Shown in pieces: positions 32,034-43,936 of a stretch of DNA of 64,000 nucleotides. The DNA is from Macrosoma leucophasiata. Taxonomy: Eukaryota > Arthropoda > Insecta > Lepidoptera > Hedylidae. A model generated the notes under the pieces. That model worked only from the letters and a program-made list of their open reading frames with translations, did no database searches and was not told the DNA's origin. The position numbers and the translations under genes are program-made. The DNA is taken from the NCBI GenBank assembly GCA_036365455.1, contig JAWQUS010000002.1, positions 6,200,001 to 6,264,000 of the forward strand, read 5' to 3'. How positions within the stretch are numbered: position 1 is the first letter of the stretch; every line of letters begins with the position of its first letter.

Positions 32034-32520
32034 AAAAAATGTATATGGAAGCGAGAGTTGGGTATGCAAGAAAGAGCATGAAAGTAAGTTAAACGCAGTC
32101 GAGATGAGATCTTTGCGCAAGATCTGCGGTGTATCACTCACCGATCGCGTTCGTAATGAAGATGTAAGAAAGAGGCTTTGTATGAATGATAGTATCGGTG
32201 TAAAAATGAAAAAAGGCATGCTCCGATGGTTCGGGGATATAGAAAGAATGTCAAATGAGTGAATGACTAAACAGATATACAATGCGAATGTGGATGGTTG
32301 CAGAGGCCCAGGAAGACCAAGACTGACCTACCATGACCAAATAGGTCGAGTTCTGTCTGATGGTGGGGTCAAAAGTCTTAGGAATCGGCGTGCATGTATG
32401 AAGAGAATGATGAATGTAGACGAGGCACGTGAGATATGTCAAGACCGGGATATCTGGCGCTCTTCGCTCTCTGCCTACCCCGTTAGGGACCTGGCGTGAA
32501 GATACATACATATAATAAAA
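32034..32520 (+). pseudogene. RTE-like LINE 3' fragment
   Basis: Matches the last ~155 codons and 3' tail of the LINE at 15491-17236, from YGSESWVCKKEHESKLNAVE to the ATACATACATATA tail. An AGT-to-TGA stop after RMSNE breaks it. Confidence 0.85.
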
Positions 32521-33030
32521 TATGTTAAACTCGCTAGCGTCAGGATACGTGACCCTGATCAAAATGTACCACTTTAATATTCAAGTTTTCACTTCTGCCG
32601 ACACTCCCGGAGTGCAAACCGTTTTTTTTTTTGCAATGACAAATGCGAGTGAATTTATTTTCAGATACCTATGCCTAATAACTGTTTTTTTTATATCATG
32701 AACCAGCAAACAAGCATACAATTGATAATATAAAAAAGATTTTTATTTCGCCTATTTTTATTTTTTCTCAACTTTTATCAAAAGCAAAATTGTTGTATAC
32801 ATTGTTTTGTATGATAACACATTAATATTGAGACATTTACTTACATTGTATCCGTTGGTAAGATGGAATACTGTACCTATTTGTTACGAATTTTACATGT
32901 TGAACGAATACCTGCATCAGCACAAACCTCTTCAGGCTTTTTGATGTAGTTAAAATTGTACAATAGTTTTATGTATGTTCAAATAAATGAAAAAAAAATC
33001 ACATTGATAGTATCTACATAAATACCACAG
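32521..33030. other. no gene; SINE-tail trace near 32620
   Basis: TTGCAATGACAAATGCGAGT near 32632 matches the tail flank of the tRNA-derived SINE family at 3050-3080. Otherwise AT-rich. Confidence 0.35.
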
Positions 33031-33130
33031 ATTTCAATTTAGGCGCATTGCCACTCTTAAGTTGTTGTGCCGCTGTGTCGGAAATTACAGAGCCGTACAT
33101 TACCACCTGATGCAAGACGACGGCACTGAA
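33031..33130 (-). repeat. SINE-A fragment
   Basis: About 100 bp, with GCCACTCTTAAGTTGTTGTG and GAGCCGTACATTACCACCTG. Confidence 0.55.
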
Positions 33131-34079
33131 TATTATGTCAGTCAAGTGAGTCACAGTCAGTAATTCGAGTAAAGCGATAGCTACTTTACCAGAACATTTA
33201 CAGTGAAGTTTTAGAAGCAACCTGATAGGCCGTGTTTTCGCACTGTTATTCTATTTCACTTTACACGGACACTGTAATAAACCTATATCAAACAAAATGC
33301 CACCAACTTTATTTAATATAACTCAAAAATACATCAAGAAAACGAAATAAAATAAGACCACCACACACCTCTTTCAAGGTTCCCGCCAAAACTCCTGTCA
33401 AAATTTTGTTTCATTTGTTCATTATGACAGCGTGAATGAAGAAACGAAACAAATCTAATAGCGGTTGACGATAAAAGATCATAAGTACGGCCACTGATAT
33501 AAATTACTACTTTGAACTTTATTTAAACTCTGTTTTACCAACTCCTTTATAACAAAAATTCTATAACGATATTCAGAACTTAATATTGACTTTATTTTCT
33601 TAGAAGTTTTAATTTAAGCAACAATTATTAGAGGTAAAATATCGTGACCTATTTCAAAAACTTTCGTAATAAACGAGAAACGATGTAAAGAAAAGATTTT
33701 TAAAAAAATCTATTTCTTATTTCTTTTCTTTAAAACTTTAAACAGTGAGCGTTAATTAAGAAACATTTCCAATTATTATTGAAATAATACCTCTCGGCTG
33801 AATGACTCACTTCGGATCTGAAATTGAATTTCAATGCATAATAACTATTGATTAACGAGCAATTTGATAAAAGAATTGCATTATGTCGATGCTCGAACTG
33901 AAAACTTTTAACATGCGGGCATTTTTTTTGCGCATCAACATCCAATTCTTTGGTTTTGACGACGCGACGCCGGTTGTAAAAGGCGGCATTATACAAATTG
34001 CCTGCAACATATGAATATGTCCTAGCCACATCGTAAAAGCAAAGCTAAGTTATACGCTTACAATTAAAGCCCCACACTA
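33131..34079. other. no feature recognised
   Basis: AT-rich. The minus-strand 99-codon frame at 33730-34029 has no recognisable domain. Confidence 0.45.
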
Positions 34080-34690
34080 GTAAGAAACATGTGTCGTGGA
34101 TGCCGTTGTATACACACAACACATACACAAATGCAGGAAAGAGCATGAAAGTAAGTTAAACGCGGTCGAGATGAGATCTTTGCGCAAGATCTGCGGTGTA
34201 TCACTCACCGATCGCGTTCGTAATGAAGATGTATGAAAGAGGCTTTGTGTGAATGATAGTATCGGTGTAAAAATGAAAAAAGGCATGCTCCGATGGTTTG
34301 GGCATAAAGAAAGAATGTCGAATGAGCGAATGACTAAACAGATATACAATGCTAATGTGGATGGTTGCAGATGCCCAGGAAGACCAAGAATGTCCTACCA
34401 TGATCAAATAGGTCGAGTTCTGTCTGCTGGTGGGGTAAAAGTCTTGGGAATCGGCGCGCATGTATGAAGAGAATGATGAAGGTAGACGAGGCACGTGAGG
34501 TATGTCAGGACCGGGATATCGGCGCTCTACACTCTCTGCCTACCCATATATACACAAACACCCAGACCTGAAACAAATATCTGTAGGCCGTACAAACATT
34601 TATCGTGCAGCGATCGAACCCACGACCCTTCGAATCAAGCAGTGGTCACACATCACTGGACTAACCGGGTCGTCGTGTTGCCACTCTTAA
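34080..34690 (-). mobile_element. tRNA-derived SINE interrupted by an RTE-like fragment
   Basis: Minus-strand head at 34684-34560: CCGGTTAGTCCAGTGATGTG (A box region), GAAGGGTCGTGGGTTCGATC (B box GGGTTCGATC). Its tail, GTGTATACAACGGCATCCAC, is displaced to about 34134-34080 by the RTE-like fragment at 34134-34540. The B box is a near-perfect Pol III consensus, but no complete cloverleaf is formed. Confidence 0.65.
34134..34540 (+). pseudogene. RTE-like LINE 3' fragment nested in SINE
   Basis: Homologous to the last ~135 codons of 15491-17236 (CRKEHESKLNAVEMRSLRKI onward), with a stop (TGA) after the NEDV codons and a further frameshift near 34440. Ends at CTCTCTGCCTACCC without the ATACAT tail. 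Confidence 0.8.
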
Positions 34691-34894
34691 AGCCTAGGTT
34701 TTTTGAGCCCCGATAAATTACAGGGCCACAAAATAAATTACAATCCGAAACAAAAATCAAGAAAGGATCAAAGGAAAAATCAAGGTTCAAAACATTTCTC
34801 CATATAAAAAATCTGGATCAGCCACTGTGGTAGAGACTACTTAAACTGAGTTATAAATTAGTATGCGTACGGTACGTATGTGTTTTTATTTTTA

Positions 34895-35330
34895 TTATAG
34901 CCTTTATTGCCAACACAATTTTACAATATATTTACAATTTGTTCAACACAATAAACCAGAATTATCTAGTGTCGGCGTGTCTATGCGACACGAAGCCTCT
35001 TTCAGTTTCTTCCACTAATCTTGTAACATAGCGGTTCTGTGCAATAATGGACCCGCTGTCTTTTCTGTATCGTCGAACCAAAAGTTTTCTTGGTCTATCT
35101 CTTTTCTTTTGGTTCTGAGTCTGGAAGTCCATTCAGTTATATTTTTTGTCCATTAATAATTTTTCTTTCTTAGCATATGGCCTATCCTCCCCTTTTAGTA
35201 TTTTTGTTTTATACACAACATTCTATCTTTGTAACGTATCTTATATCTGTGGCCCTTTTTCTGGCTCTTTTCTTGTAAATCTTATAACCCAACATGCTCC
35301 TCTCCATAGCTCTTTGACATCAGTTCATCA
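34895..35330 (-). pseudogene. decayed LINE C-terminal fragment
   Basis: Minus strand shows AMERSMLGYKIYKKRARKRA then TDIRYVTKI, resembling the 'MERSMLG--L-D+IRN--IR-RT-VTDI' block of RTE-type proteins, followed by many stops and an ending GCAATAAAGGCTATAATAA. Confidence 0.45.
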
Positions 35331-35339
35331 GTGAAATCA

Positions 35340-35935
35340 GTTTTTTAGTTTTGTTGTTGTGTATTTTAGTATTGGCAGAGAATCTGTAATAATACTACGT
35401 ATAGAATGGACACTTCGACGTCCCGCCCGATTTGCCCGCATCACTCAACCCCTTCCCCTCTTAAGGGCGACGGTTGGTATTTTGTACGTGCTACGCACAC
35501 AGGTGCGCGTGCAAATACACGTCACTGATTGATGTCTGTGTAATAGAAACCAAATTAAGTGTTTGTATGGAATTTTGGCGGAGTGTCCGCGGTAAGATGC
35601 ATGTGTCGTATATTTCTATTTTCATTGCCATGTTATATTCTTTACCTTTCATTACTTCTCTTAGAGCCCAATTCCTTTTCCATGAATTAATGATACGTAT
35701 GTGTAAGCTAGATCAAGTGTACTCGTATTGATTATTCAGAAATCTGCAATCAAGATGTACTCGTATATCTATGCCACGTGTAAAGAAATGCAGAGTATGC
35801 GATTGAGAATCGGTATGCTCGCTTGTGTTATGTAATCCAAATATTGCAACTATTCTGTTTGTTGTATAAACATGTATTCTGTATGTCTGCGAGTGTTCTG
35901 TTGTTCGATGATTCTATGTGCATATTTAAGATACT
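35340..35935. other. no gene; MITE-end fragment near 35380
   Basis: GCAGAGAATCTGTAATAATACTACG near 35375-35400 resembles an end of the MITE at 23565. The 85-codon frame at 35474-35731 has no recognisable domain. Confidence 0.35.
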
Positions 35936-35937
35936 AG

Positions 35938-36425
35938 ATTACTGGTGGAAGAGCTCCAGTGACGGAGCTCGCGGGCGTAGGCACCACCGCATTACCTAAT
36001 ATACTTGCCGCTAAATGGTAGTGTTCAGCACTATCGTGTTCCGGTCAGGTGGTAATGTACGGCCCTATAATTGCCGGCACAGAGGCATAGCACCTTAGGC
36101 CTCAGGCGTGAGAACGCATCTGCATTTTGACCTTGGTCTTTGTGTGGGTGTCTATAGGCTGCAGTCATCACTTAACATCAATGTAAACTGCATGCCTGTT
36201 TGCCACTACCATTACATAAAAAAAAAATTATCGTGTTCCGGTTAGATAGTAATGTATGGCCGTAATAACTATCACAGAGACATGATAACTAAGGTCTCAG
36301 GGGTGGCAACGCATTTGCATTTTGACTTCTGGTCTTTGTGTGGTGTGCATAGGCTGCAGTCATCCCTTAACATCCTCGTCAACTGCACTCTTGTTTGCCA
36401 TATTAATTACATTAAAACGTAACAA
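35938..36425 (+). repeat. SINE-A copy followed by a variant SINE-A copy
   Basis: 35938-36215 is a nearly complete sense copy, starting ACTGGTGGAAGAGCTCCAGT. 36225-36425 is a 5'-truncated copy of the variant subfamily. Both end in A-runs after ACAT. Confidence 0.75.
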
Positions 36426-36476
36426 ATATATATAAAAGGTGAATAAGCCCACGTGTCACGGATAGACTATTTCTTA

Positions 36477-36896
36477 GGGTGCGGCCTCATGCAACCGCTC
36501 GACGCACTTGCGACATTTCACGTGATATGTAGCGATAAAGCAGAAAATGTTGAGCTTTGTCGCTAACGCTCGTTTGCAGCGACACATCAAATGTACTCTT
36601 ATTTCTTTCGCTTGTATCACTGCCACGACTGCTACGAAGGAGTTTAGGAAAGCGGCTTTCGATCAATTCATGGTGACGCTTCTGTTAGAGGCGGCGACAC
36701 GACGCTACTGTTTTTTAGTCGCGTGAAATTGAAAATAGGGTCACGTGACCAGATTTATCGCTGCAAACCGAGCGACGAGCGACTGCATGAGAGAGTACTT
36801 TTTTGAGACGCGGGAAATTTAAAATGCGGTCAAGTAACCGGATTTGTCTCTATAAACGAGCGTCGAGCGGCTGCATGAGTGCATGAGGCTTCACCT
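36477..36896. mobile_element. MITE M4, TTA target duplication
   Basis: 420 bp. Ends GGGTGCGGCCTCATGCAACC (left) and, reversed, AGGTGAAGCCTCATGCACTC (right), with CCGCTCGACGC mirrored further in. TTA at 36474-36476 and 36897-36899. No coding capacity. Confidence 0.75.
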
Positions 36897-36899
36897 TTA

Positions 36900-38010
36900 G
36901 TTATGTGACTACATAACAAGTGACGAGGGCAACGACTGGCAATGCTTGTTCGTTTATAAATAACAACTGCATCGCAAAATCCACGCATCTACATTTGGCC
37001 ACTTGAGAATGATCATGATAAAATGACTTTCATTTGCAAATCACCGAATTTCATTAGTCACTTTTGAGTAAGCGCTTTTCTTATTTATCCTTATATCTTA
37101 GTAGAGGAAATTTGTTTTTAGATCCAATTATTAATGCCAAAAAAAATTTTCGAGTTTGAGAGTTATTAGAGTTTTATTATTGGAGTTAATAATTTACTTT
37201 ACGTTTTCCATTTATTTGATTTAAAATGTAAACTGATTTGCGAATCAATAAAAAGAAAATCAAAATATATAATAATACCAATTTTCACAAAACTCCAAAT
37301 CGAAAGTTACAATATGTGTGTTTTATGCGAATGCGTGTATGACATCAAATTTACATTAATTATGTATTTTTCTTCTCATGTAACTGATTTTTTGTAATCT
37401 TTTATGAGAATAAAGTATCTTTAAACCTATTTTTTTTTAATTTATACACCTACCTTCAAATATTTGACATTAATCCCGACTTTCAGATTGTTTATATTTA
37501 TTTTAAATATATTTTTTTTATTTTTACTTCGATCAGTAACATAAATAATAGAAGCCATACCATATAAAATAATCAGAAAAAGTAGTTCACAAGATAATAA
37601 AATGTTTGAAAAAAACATGGAAAGGTTACACTAACAACTAATTATCAACTTCTTTATATGAAATCTGTTAAAAGCTACTCATAATTATCATAATAACACA
37701 ATCTCGCTACATTACCATTGAATTAAAATAAAAGATAATGTAATAGGCGAAGTTTAAAAATATAACAGTTACATGGGTCGCAACTCATTAAGCAAAAACA
37801 GTGTCTGAAATTAGCGAATCCAGGGTTCTGTAGCGAAATTGCCATGCAAAAAAAATATACGTATTAACAATTAAGATCATCAAATAAATCTGAAATATTT
37901 TACGGTGGATAGTTATTCTATAGATAGATACAAATTATGTCTCACGCGACGCGATGTATTGTTTACGTTGTAGTTATGCCTCCACGCTTCAGTCAGTTCA
38001 GTCAGATTAT
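36900..38010. other. no feature recognised
   Basis: Very AT-rich, many homopolymer runs. Confidence 0.45.
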
Positions 38011-38011
38011 T

Positions 38012-38178
38012 CGTCAATTCGACACAAAGGACCGGACACACGTATGTCCAGTTGGTGAAACTTGAAATTATTATGATTTGTTATTTCGTCGTCTGGACAC
38101 GACAATATTTTTGCGTGTGTCTGCATAGTTAAACTTAAATAAAATACCATTATGTTTTCACCAACTGGACAACATCCT
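38012..38178 (-). mobile_element. MITE family M1, copy 2
   Basis: Antisense relative of 17308-17490, with GACACACGTATGTCCAGTTG and GTCTGGACACGACAATATTT. Confidence 0.65.
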
Positions 38179-38267
38179 TTATTTTTGCAAAAAAGGTACA
38201 GTCAAGTGAATTATTTCCTCGTTTACTGTATTTTGAATGCGCAAGTAAGTGAGTATTAATGTTTGTT

Positions 38268-38315
38268 ATGAATGAATGAATGAAAGAATGAATGAATGAA
38301 TGAATAAAATAACTT
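38268..38315. repeat. (GAAT)n microsatellite
   Basis: About ten GAAT units with minor changes. It is followed by AACTTTATTGAAGC, which recalls 3' ends of poly-A-less transcripts of mobile elements. An (AT)n run lies at 38564-38588. Confidence 0.7.
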
Positions 38316-38555
38316 TATTGAAGCAGTCTTGAGAACGAATTAAAAAAAATACATAGTCAATTAAAATATAAATAGACAATACAAAATACACAAAAACACA
38401 AAAACAGAAATACAATCACTTAGTATACATACAAAACAAAAATAAGAAAAAAATCTGCCTAATGAAATAAATAAAAAAAAACCACAATGCGTATCTCGGT
38501 ACCAACCGTGTATAATTACCTTTAAAAACATTGTAATTATATACCTATTTCCAAA

Positions 38556-38586
<31 letters not shown>

Positions 38587-38589
38587 TTT

Positions 38590-39620
38590 GCCCATGTCTC
38601 ACAGCTGCACCAAATGGATTCCAGTTCAGCATTGTGCCTAGCCGAAGCTCGACGCTGGTTTTCAACTCATTCAAAGAAAAAACTACTGAATGGATTTGGA
38701 TGAAACTTTACAGTAATAAAGATTATACATTGGAATATATATTTTAATGATTAAGTGCACACGAAAGTCAAGTAGACGAAGTCGTGAGCAGAACCTAGAA
38801 CTACATAATGAACGAATAAAATGACTCATAATTTTGATCAAAAAACGTGATGACTTAAATTTTTAAATACTTAACAGTCAAATATAAGTATTATTTAAAT
38901 ATTTTTGATAGGACTTCACTTGGTAAGTTGCTTGATCATTAATTATACTGAACATATTCCATCATATTGTTATTCCAATCAACACCTAATTGTTGGCGCT
39001 TGAAAACGTTGTTTATAGAATATTCTGTGATGCAATAATTCCAGATATAACTAATTTCATAACTTTACTCATATTCAAAATAATTTTTATCGAAACGGAT
39101 TATAATGTTTTTTTTTATTTACCTCTACAAAAACAATTTTCACTACGTCTACGGAACACCATGCATGTGCTCAACGCGCATATGGCGGATTTTTTCTACC
39201 TAACTACGATTCAGTGTCATTAATCATAAAAGATAGTACATTGTTTTGCGTGCGTGATAAATAACGTGTCTGAGACGAAACTAATGCTATCTATTATTAG
39301 TGCGTTTCACGAACAGACATTTATTTATAGTATAAACACTTCGCGACTTACCGCGACTTCGTTTCCGTACGAATGGCGAATACGATTTTAGAACAACCGG
39401 CCTATTAAGTTACTTACGGTCAAATACTCAAATGTCACTCAAATCTAAGTGGGACTTAAAAGTCTTCTGTCTTTATAAAACACGTTCAATCGATAGAGAT
39501 AGCGCACATTTGAGGGTTGCTTAAAAATGAGTGGCGTTTGAGTATTGGCCGTTAGGGAAGAAAATTTAGTTAGTTACTATGTTTAGAAATATCGTGATAA
39601 TAACAACCACCATTTATTTT
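38590..39620. other. repeat traces, no gene
   Basis: 38650-38750 (ACTACTGAATGGATTTGGAT, GAAACTTTACAGTAAT) resembles a common interspersed element end. The 77-codon frame at 38990-39223 has no recognisable motif. Confidence 0.35.
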
Positions 39621-39627
39621 AATTCGA

Positions 39628-39795
39628 CCGAATAGGTCGAGTTCTGTCTGATGGTGGGGTCAAAAGTCTTAGGAATCGGCGTGTATGTATGAAGAGAATG
39701 ATGAAAGTAGATGAGGCACGAGAAGTATGACAGGACCGGGATATCTGGCGCTCTACACTATCTGCGAAGATACAAACATACATACATATTTATTT
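39628..39795 (+). pseudogene. RTE-like LINE 3' fragment
   Basis: IGRVLSDGGVKSLRNRRV region onward of the 15491-17236 protein, with a premature TGA after DEAREV, then tail ATACAAACATACATACATAT. Confidence 0.75.
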
Positions 39796-40144
39796 CCATA
39801 TGCCCCACACCAGGCGCACCGATTTCCTTTCATCATCATTTCAGCCGAAAGACGTCGCCGACGACAAAAGCCAAATACAGTAAAAAAAAATTCAAAAAAA
39901 AAATTAATCACTTGGAAATAATAGAATTTGCTTGTGAGAGGTCAAATTACAAATACAAAATTAAAGCGAATAACAACTGATACGTTGATTAATATGTCAA
40001 AGTAAATAAAAATAAAATAAATAATGGTCCAAAAATACTTCATAATTAAAATAGGTATCAACAGAATGTTCAATACTCTCTTTTACAAACGGCAAGATAA
40101 AACTAAACAAAAGAATATGGGACATTCTTTGTCACCGTAACATC

Positions 40145-40610
40145 GAATAGTTCTGGGCCGCCCTCATCCAGCGATTGCTTGTGACCTTCACCGGGTCATC
40201 GGTCCACCTCATAGAGCAACACCGGAGGGGAGTTGCCATATGCAGGCTTTCCCCTCTGTTAAAGTACAAGCCCGATACCTGTCGCCTAGATGTTTAAATG
40301 TGTGCGTGAATTTTTTTCTGTATTTTGTCAAGGTGTGAGTTTCGTAGCAATAGACGATTTTTGTTGTGTGCGTGTGTGTCACACGCATTTCCCCCCGCAA
40401 AAAATGACTGACTGATTTGCATCGGTAATACACGCTATGGCTACTCCCCTTCGGTCCGCCGCGACCGGTGGGCCGCGTTGCTCTATGGTCCACCTCGAAG
40501 AGGACCAGCACTTCGTCCACCGGTGCGCGGTCAGTACTCGAAAACTCCAGGCTCCAGCGCATCGGCTATGTACCCTGCCCACTGCCACTTGAAATTCAAA
40601 GCAAGTAATT
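40145..40610 (-). pseudogene. RTE-like LINE fragment, split
   Basis: Minus strand, 40605-40480: FKWQWAGYIADALEPGVFEY, a stop, PRTGGRSAGPLRGGP, a decayed KWQWAGHIARRT...RTG+RS-GRP block. The continuation RWTDDPVKVTSNRWMRAAQN is at about 40215-40145, after ~260 bp of unrelated DNA. So an insertion lies inside a LINE remnant. Confidence 0.6.
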
Positions 40611-40847
40611 AATGTAATGCTGTCAGTCCCACTTCCAAGACATATCAAATTCCGACCCTGGATTAGAAGGAGTAGACCGATAATGTATACCTACAATGCG
40701 AAGATTGTGGCAATGATATTTACCCGTTTTTGTCGCGTATACCTACTAAATAAGATATTTTAATTAAATTTCTTCGAACGGTAGCTGCACAGCGATCAAT
40801 ACGTCGAGTAAATAAGGAAGTTAGGAGTAGATTAATGATGGTAGAGC

Positions 40848-41155
40848 TCCAGTGCCGGAGCTCGCGAGCGTAGGTACCACCGCATTACCTAATAAACTTG
40901 CCGCTAAATAGTAGCGTTCAACACTATCGCGTTCCGGTCAGGCGGTAATGCACGGCCCTGTAATTTCCGGCACAGAGGCCTAACACCTTAGGCCTCAGGA
41001 GTACCACTCCTGGCACACACCACACTAACAGGCAACAACGCATCTACATTTTGACCTTGGTCTTTTTGTGGGTCTCTATAGGCTGCAGTCATCCCTTAAC
41101 ATCAATGTGAACTGCATGCTTGTTTGCCACTTCCGTAACATAACAAGTAAAAAAA
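40848..41155 (+). repeat. SINE-A copy
   Basis: Sense copy with GGTAGAGCTCCAGTGCCGGA at the start and a 30-bp insertion around 41003-41035. Confidence 0.7.
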
Positions 41156-42030
41156 AAAGTAAGTATCTACTCAAAGAAAAATCGGCAAACGATTTTTTTT
41201 TTCGAAGTTTTTTTGCGCTGAGCCTACTGACATTTTGCGAGCACATTTCCAATTTCATCACATTTAACAACACAGTATCCAACCGACGCGGACGTAACAA
41301 ACAGATAAGACAATCCAAGACAATTATACGTCAGCAGATAAAACAACAGACTCTTTTACTTAATAAACACCCTACTACAGTATTATCAAAGCTTATCACG
41401 GCTCTAATAAGCCTCTGATTTCTCTCCCTTGGATAAGAAGCCGGTAAAATACAAAAGTCGGCATTATGCTCGTAAACGGCAAATGACAGGACATTAATGG
41501 GTCAAAAAGGGGAATAGAAGCTGACGACGAATATTACCTCGGTTTTCTTTTAAAATAAATTCAAATGATAATTGAGGTTGATTATTTATGTCATTCCTGG
41601 AAAATCTGTATCGCGTAATGACCAGATAAGTTCGGTTGTTCTCTGTTAAAATTTTTATTATTATGAAAACCTAACTTCAGGGTTTGTGTATTGGTAAAAG
41701 AGTAAGCAGAAGGATACAAGTAACCCTGCTTCAGTTTTGCTGAAAATCAAACTCAATTTTGATTTTGATAAAAGACGGCATCTGAGGCTATGCCAATCTG
41801 AATGCAAGTTACATTTTACTATGGGGAACACATGAAATATTCTCCAAAATGGTTGTTGGATGTGCAAATGCACGTATTGAATCATGTAGGCCACTTAACG
41901 GAATCCTGCAAAAAAAATAGTAATGGTAGAGTTACAGGGTGAAATTCTAGTGGTATTATCCGTAGCAGGACAATTGAAGTAGATCGAAACTTCATATTTT
42001 TATTTTAAAAAATATAATGTTTGCAGAGGT
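41156..42030. other. no feature recognised
   Basis: Frames at 41068-41418 and 41661-41894 lack recognisable domains. Confidence 0.4.
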
Positions 42031-42290
42031 ATAAATTAAAGCATACATGCAAACACCCACGATTCGCCGGTTACGTTTTTGGCCCATGTAACAGGTGGCG
42101 AGCCTGTTGCCATCTCCGGGCACATTACCGAACTCCAAGGTTCTGGGAAACTTCTAGAAAAGGGACAAATCCCAATAGAACCAGAGATAAAGGATTTTAA
42201 ACCGTTTTCTCTGATAGGCCCCGACCCGGGAATCAAAACCAGTACCTCCAGCGTAGTAGTAGTGGCCTGCTACCACTAGGCTACTGAAAA
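42030..42290 (+). repeat. repeat R2, sense copy
   Basis: CATGCAAACACCCACGATTC through AAACCGTTTTCTCTGATAGG and CTGCTACCACTAGGCTACTG. Homologous to 24150-24345 (minus). The end GTAGTGGCCTGCTACCACTAGGC resembles an inverted tRNA D-arm region. Confidence 0.55.
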
Positions 42291-42732
42291 CTCATGTATC
42301 TTACAAACAACTTACTTATATCGATTATACTAAATCATTTTGTTACGTGAAAATAACTATTAAAATCTGAACTTGTTTAGATGACAAGCCTATTCAAATG
42401 TTCACACTTTACTAAATCAAAGACCGAATCCAAAGCCAATGAGATCCTAAAAATGAGTGACTCATTACCACAAACGGATTCCGTGATTTTTTATCATAAT
42501 AACGCAGGCGCGGCAATAACAAGCCCTCCATTTTGCGTTCATTCAATTTAAATTGGGGCTTTCATCCGTAATTAACAAAATCTCATCAATAAACCCCTTA
42601 CGTAAAAAGTTCTACGCACTAATATACATTTTAGTATAAGGGAGGCAGGCACGTTACTTGAATCGAGTATAATAGTAGGGAAGCCGAATATAGGTCGACC
42701 TTCATCTATTTGTTTACCGAATGAAACATATT
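42291..42732. other. no feature recognised
   Basis: AT-rich, nothing nameable. Confidence 0.4.
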
Positions 42733-43225
42733 TAGGGTTCCGTAGTAAACAAGGAACCCTTATAGTTTCGCCATGTCGGTCTGTCTGTCTGTCTGTCTGT
42801 CCGTCTGCGGTTTAGCGCAAAAACTATAAGTACTACAGACTTGAAATTTGTTACAAGTACACACCTTAATCACGCCGAGAAAGTGGTAGAAAAAAAAATG
42901 AAAAAATTTTTTTTAGGGTCACCCCTTATTAGTAACGCGCGGATTTTTTTTAATGTTCGATTTTCATATAGTGTGGGGCATCGTTGGATAGGTCTTTTAA
43001 AAATATTATGGGTGTGCGGAAATCATTTTTCGATTTAGTCAACTGTTCGTGACTTATTAAGCTTTAAAGTGCAAATTTTCGGTAGACTTAAGTGTCCCCC
43101 CGCCCTACAGACTAAACGGTTGCTGTTAGAAATTCAAACGTTACGGCGATAGTAGCTACATATAACGAAATTAAAAGGAAAACTATCACACTAAAGTTGG
43201 CCTTGCAAGTTTACGAGTTATAGAC
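42733..43225 (+). repeat. 'GGGTTCCGTAGT' repeat, left half (outermost shell of the nest)
   Basis: Begins AGGGTTCCGTAGTAAACAAG, has a (GTCT)n run at 42778-42806, and runs to TTACGAGTTATAGAC. Its continuation GACCAAATGTATTTTACTCG to CTTGACCGGTTTTTTT is at 59200-59280. A fuller copy lies at 60441-61232 and a reversed fragment at 59345-59455. The class is not clear to me. Confidence 0.7.
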
Positions 43226-43367
43226 TAGGGTTGTTGAGGAAGTGATTATGAGGAAGAGGAGGAGGAAGAGGAATTGTGATGCGCCAATTTAGAGGATGCG
43301 GATGAGGAAGAGGATATTTTTATGAGGAAGAGGACGAGGAAGAGGAAGAGGAAGAGGAAGCAGATGA

Positions 43368-43743
43368 CATAATAATAATAGCAACTCTTGAAACGTCCCA
43401 CTGCTGGGAACTGGGCTCGAGTTTCTCCCCTTCTTGAGGGGAGGTCTGGAGCTTACTCCACCACGCTGCTCCAATGCGGGTTGGTGGAGTTACTTGCAAG
43501 GATTAGTGGCCAACTCGCTGTCGGATGTTTTCAAACCGCCCATAAAGCCTCCGACAAAGTTTAACGACTGCTATCTGTCGATAGCAACCGGAACCGTCGG
43601 CGTCCTGCTCTCCGAAGCACGAAAATGCGCATTTTGATTTGCCACTAGTGGTCACCCGTCACACACCCTACCGCACCCGTATCGCTTAATCGAGTAGATC
43701 GCTTGCGTTCTACACCAGCCGGGAGGCCTTGCGCGCTACAGAA
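43368..43743 (-). mobile_element. 5S-rRNA-derived SINE, copy 2
   Basis: Same structure as 22100-22483: AATAATAAT tail on the left, CGTCCCACTGCTGGGAACTG, and on the minus strand a GGTGTGTGACGGGTGACCAC region matching the 5S promoter less well than copy 1. AGATGA occurs at 43362-43367 and 43744-43749 as a possible short duplication. Confidence 0.6.
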
Positions 43744-43778
43744 AGATGAGAAGAGGATGATACGAAGATATAAATACT

Positions 43779-43936
43779 AGCGGACCCAACCTAAAATCCT
43801 CACGGTTGGTCCACTACAAAATGCTCTTTTCATTATTTTTACTATGAATCTAAAATCTAAACCATTCTCAAAATACATACGATAAAGAATCATCAAAATT
43901 GGTCCAGCAGTTAAGGACGAGTTCAGTGACATATCT
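43779..43936 (+). repeat. 'CTAGC-GACCC' family fragment
   Basis: TACTAGCGGACCCAACCTAA then ATCAAAATTGGTCCAGCAGT and GACGAGTTCAGTGACATA, a distant relative of the repeats at 28143 and 63474. Confidence 0.45.

Noticed and set aside
42778..42806. CRISPR-like or regulatory array in the GTCT repeats
   Set aside because: Simple microsatellite inside a known type of interspersed repeat; no spacers.
43226..43365. GAGGAAGAGGAA array as an acidic-protein gene
   Set aside because: No long frame, and the same arrays occur at the opposite end of the element (59040-59180); they are element arms.
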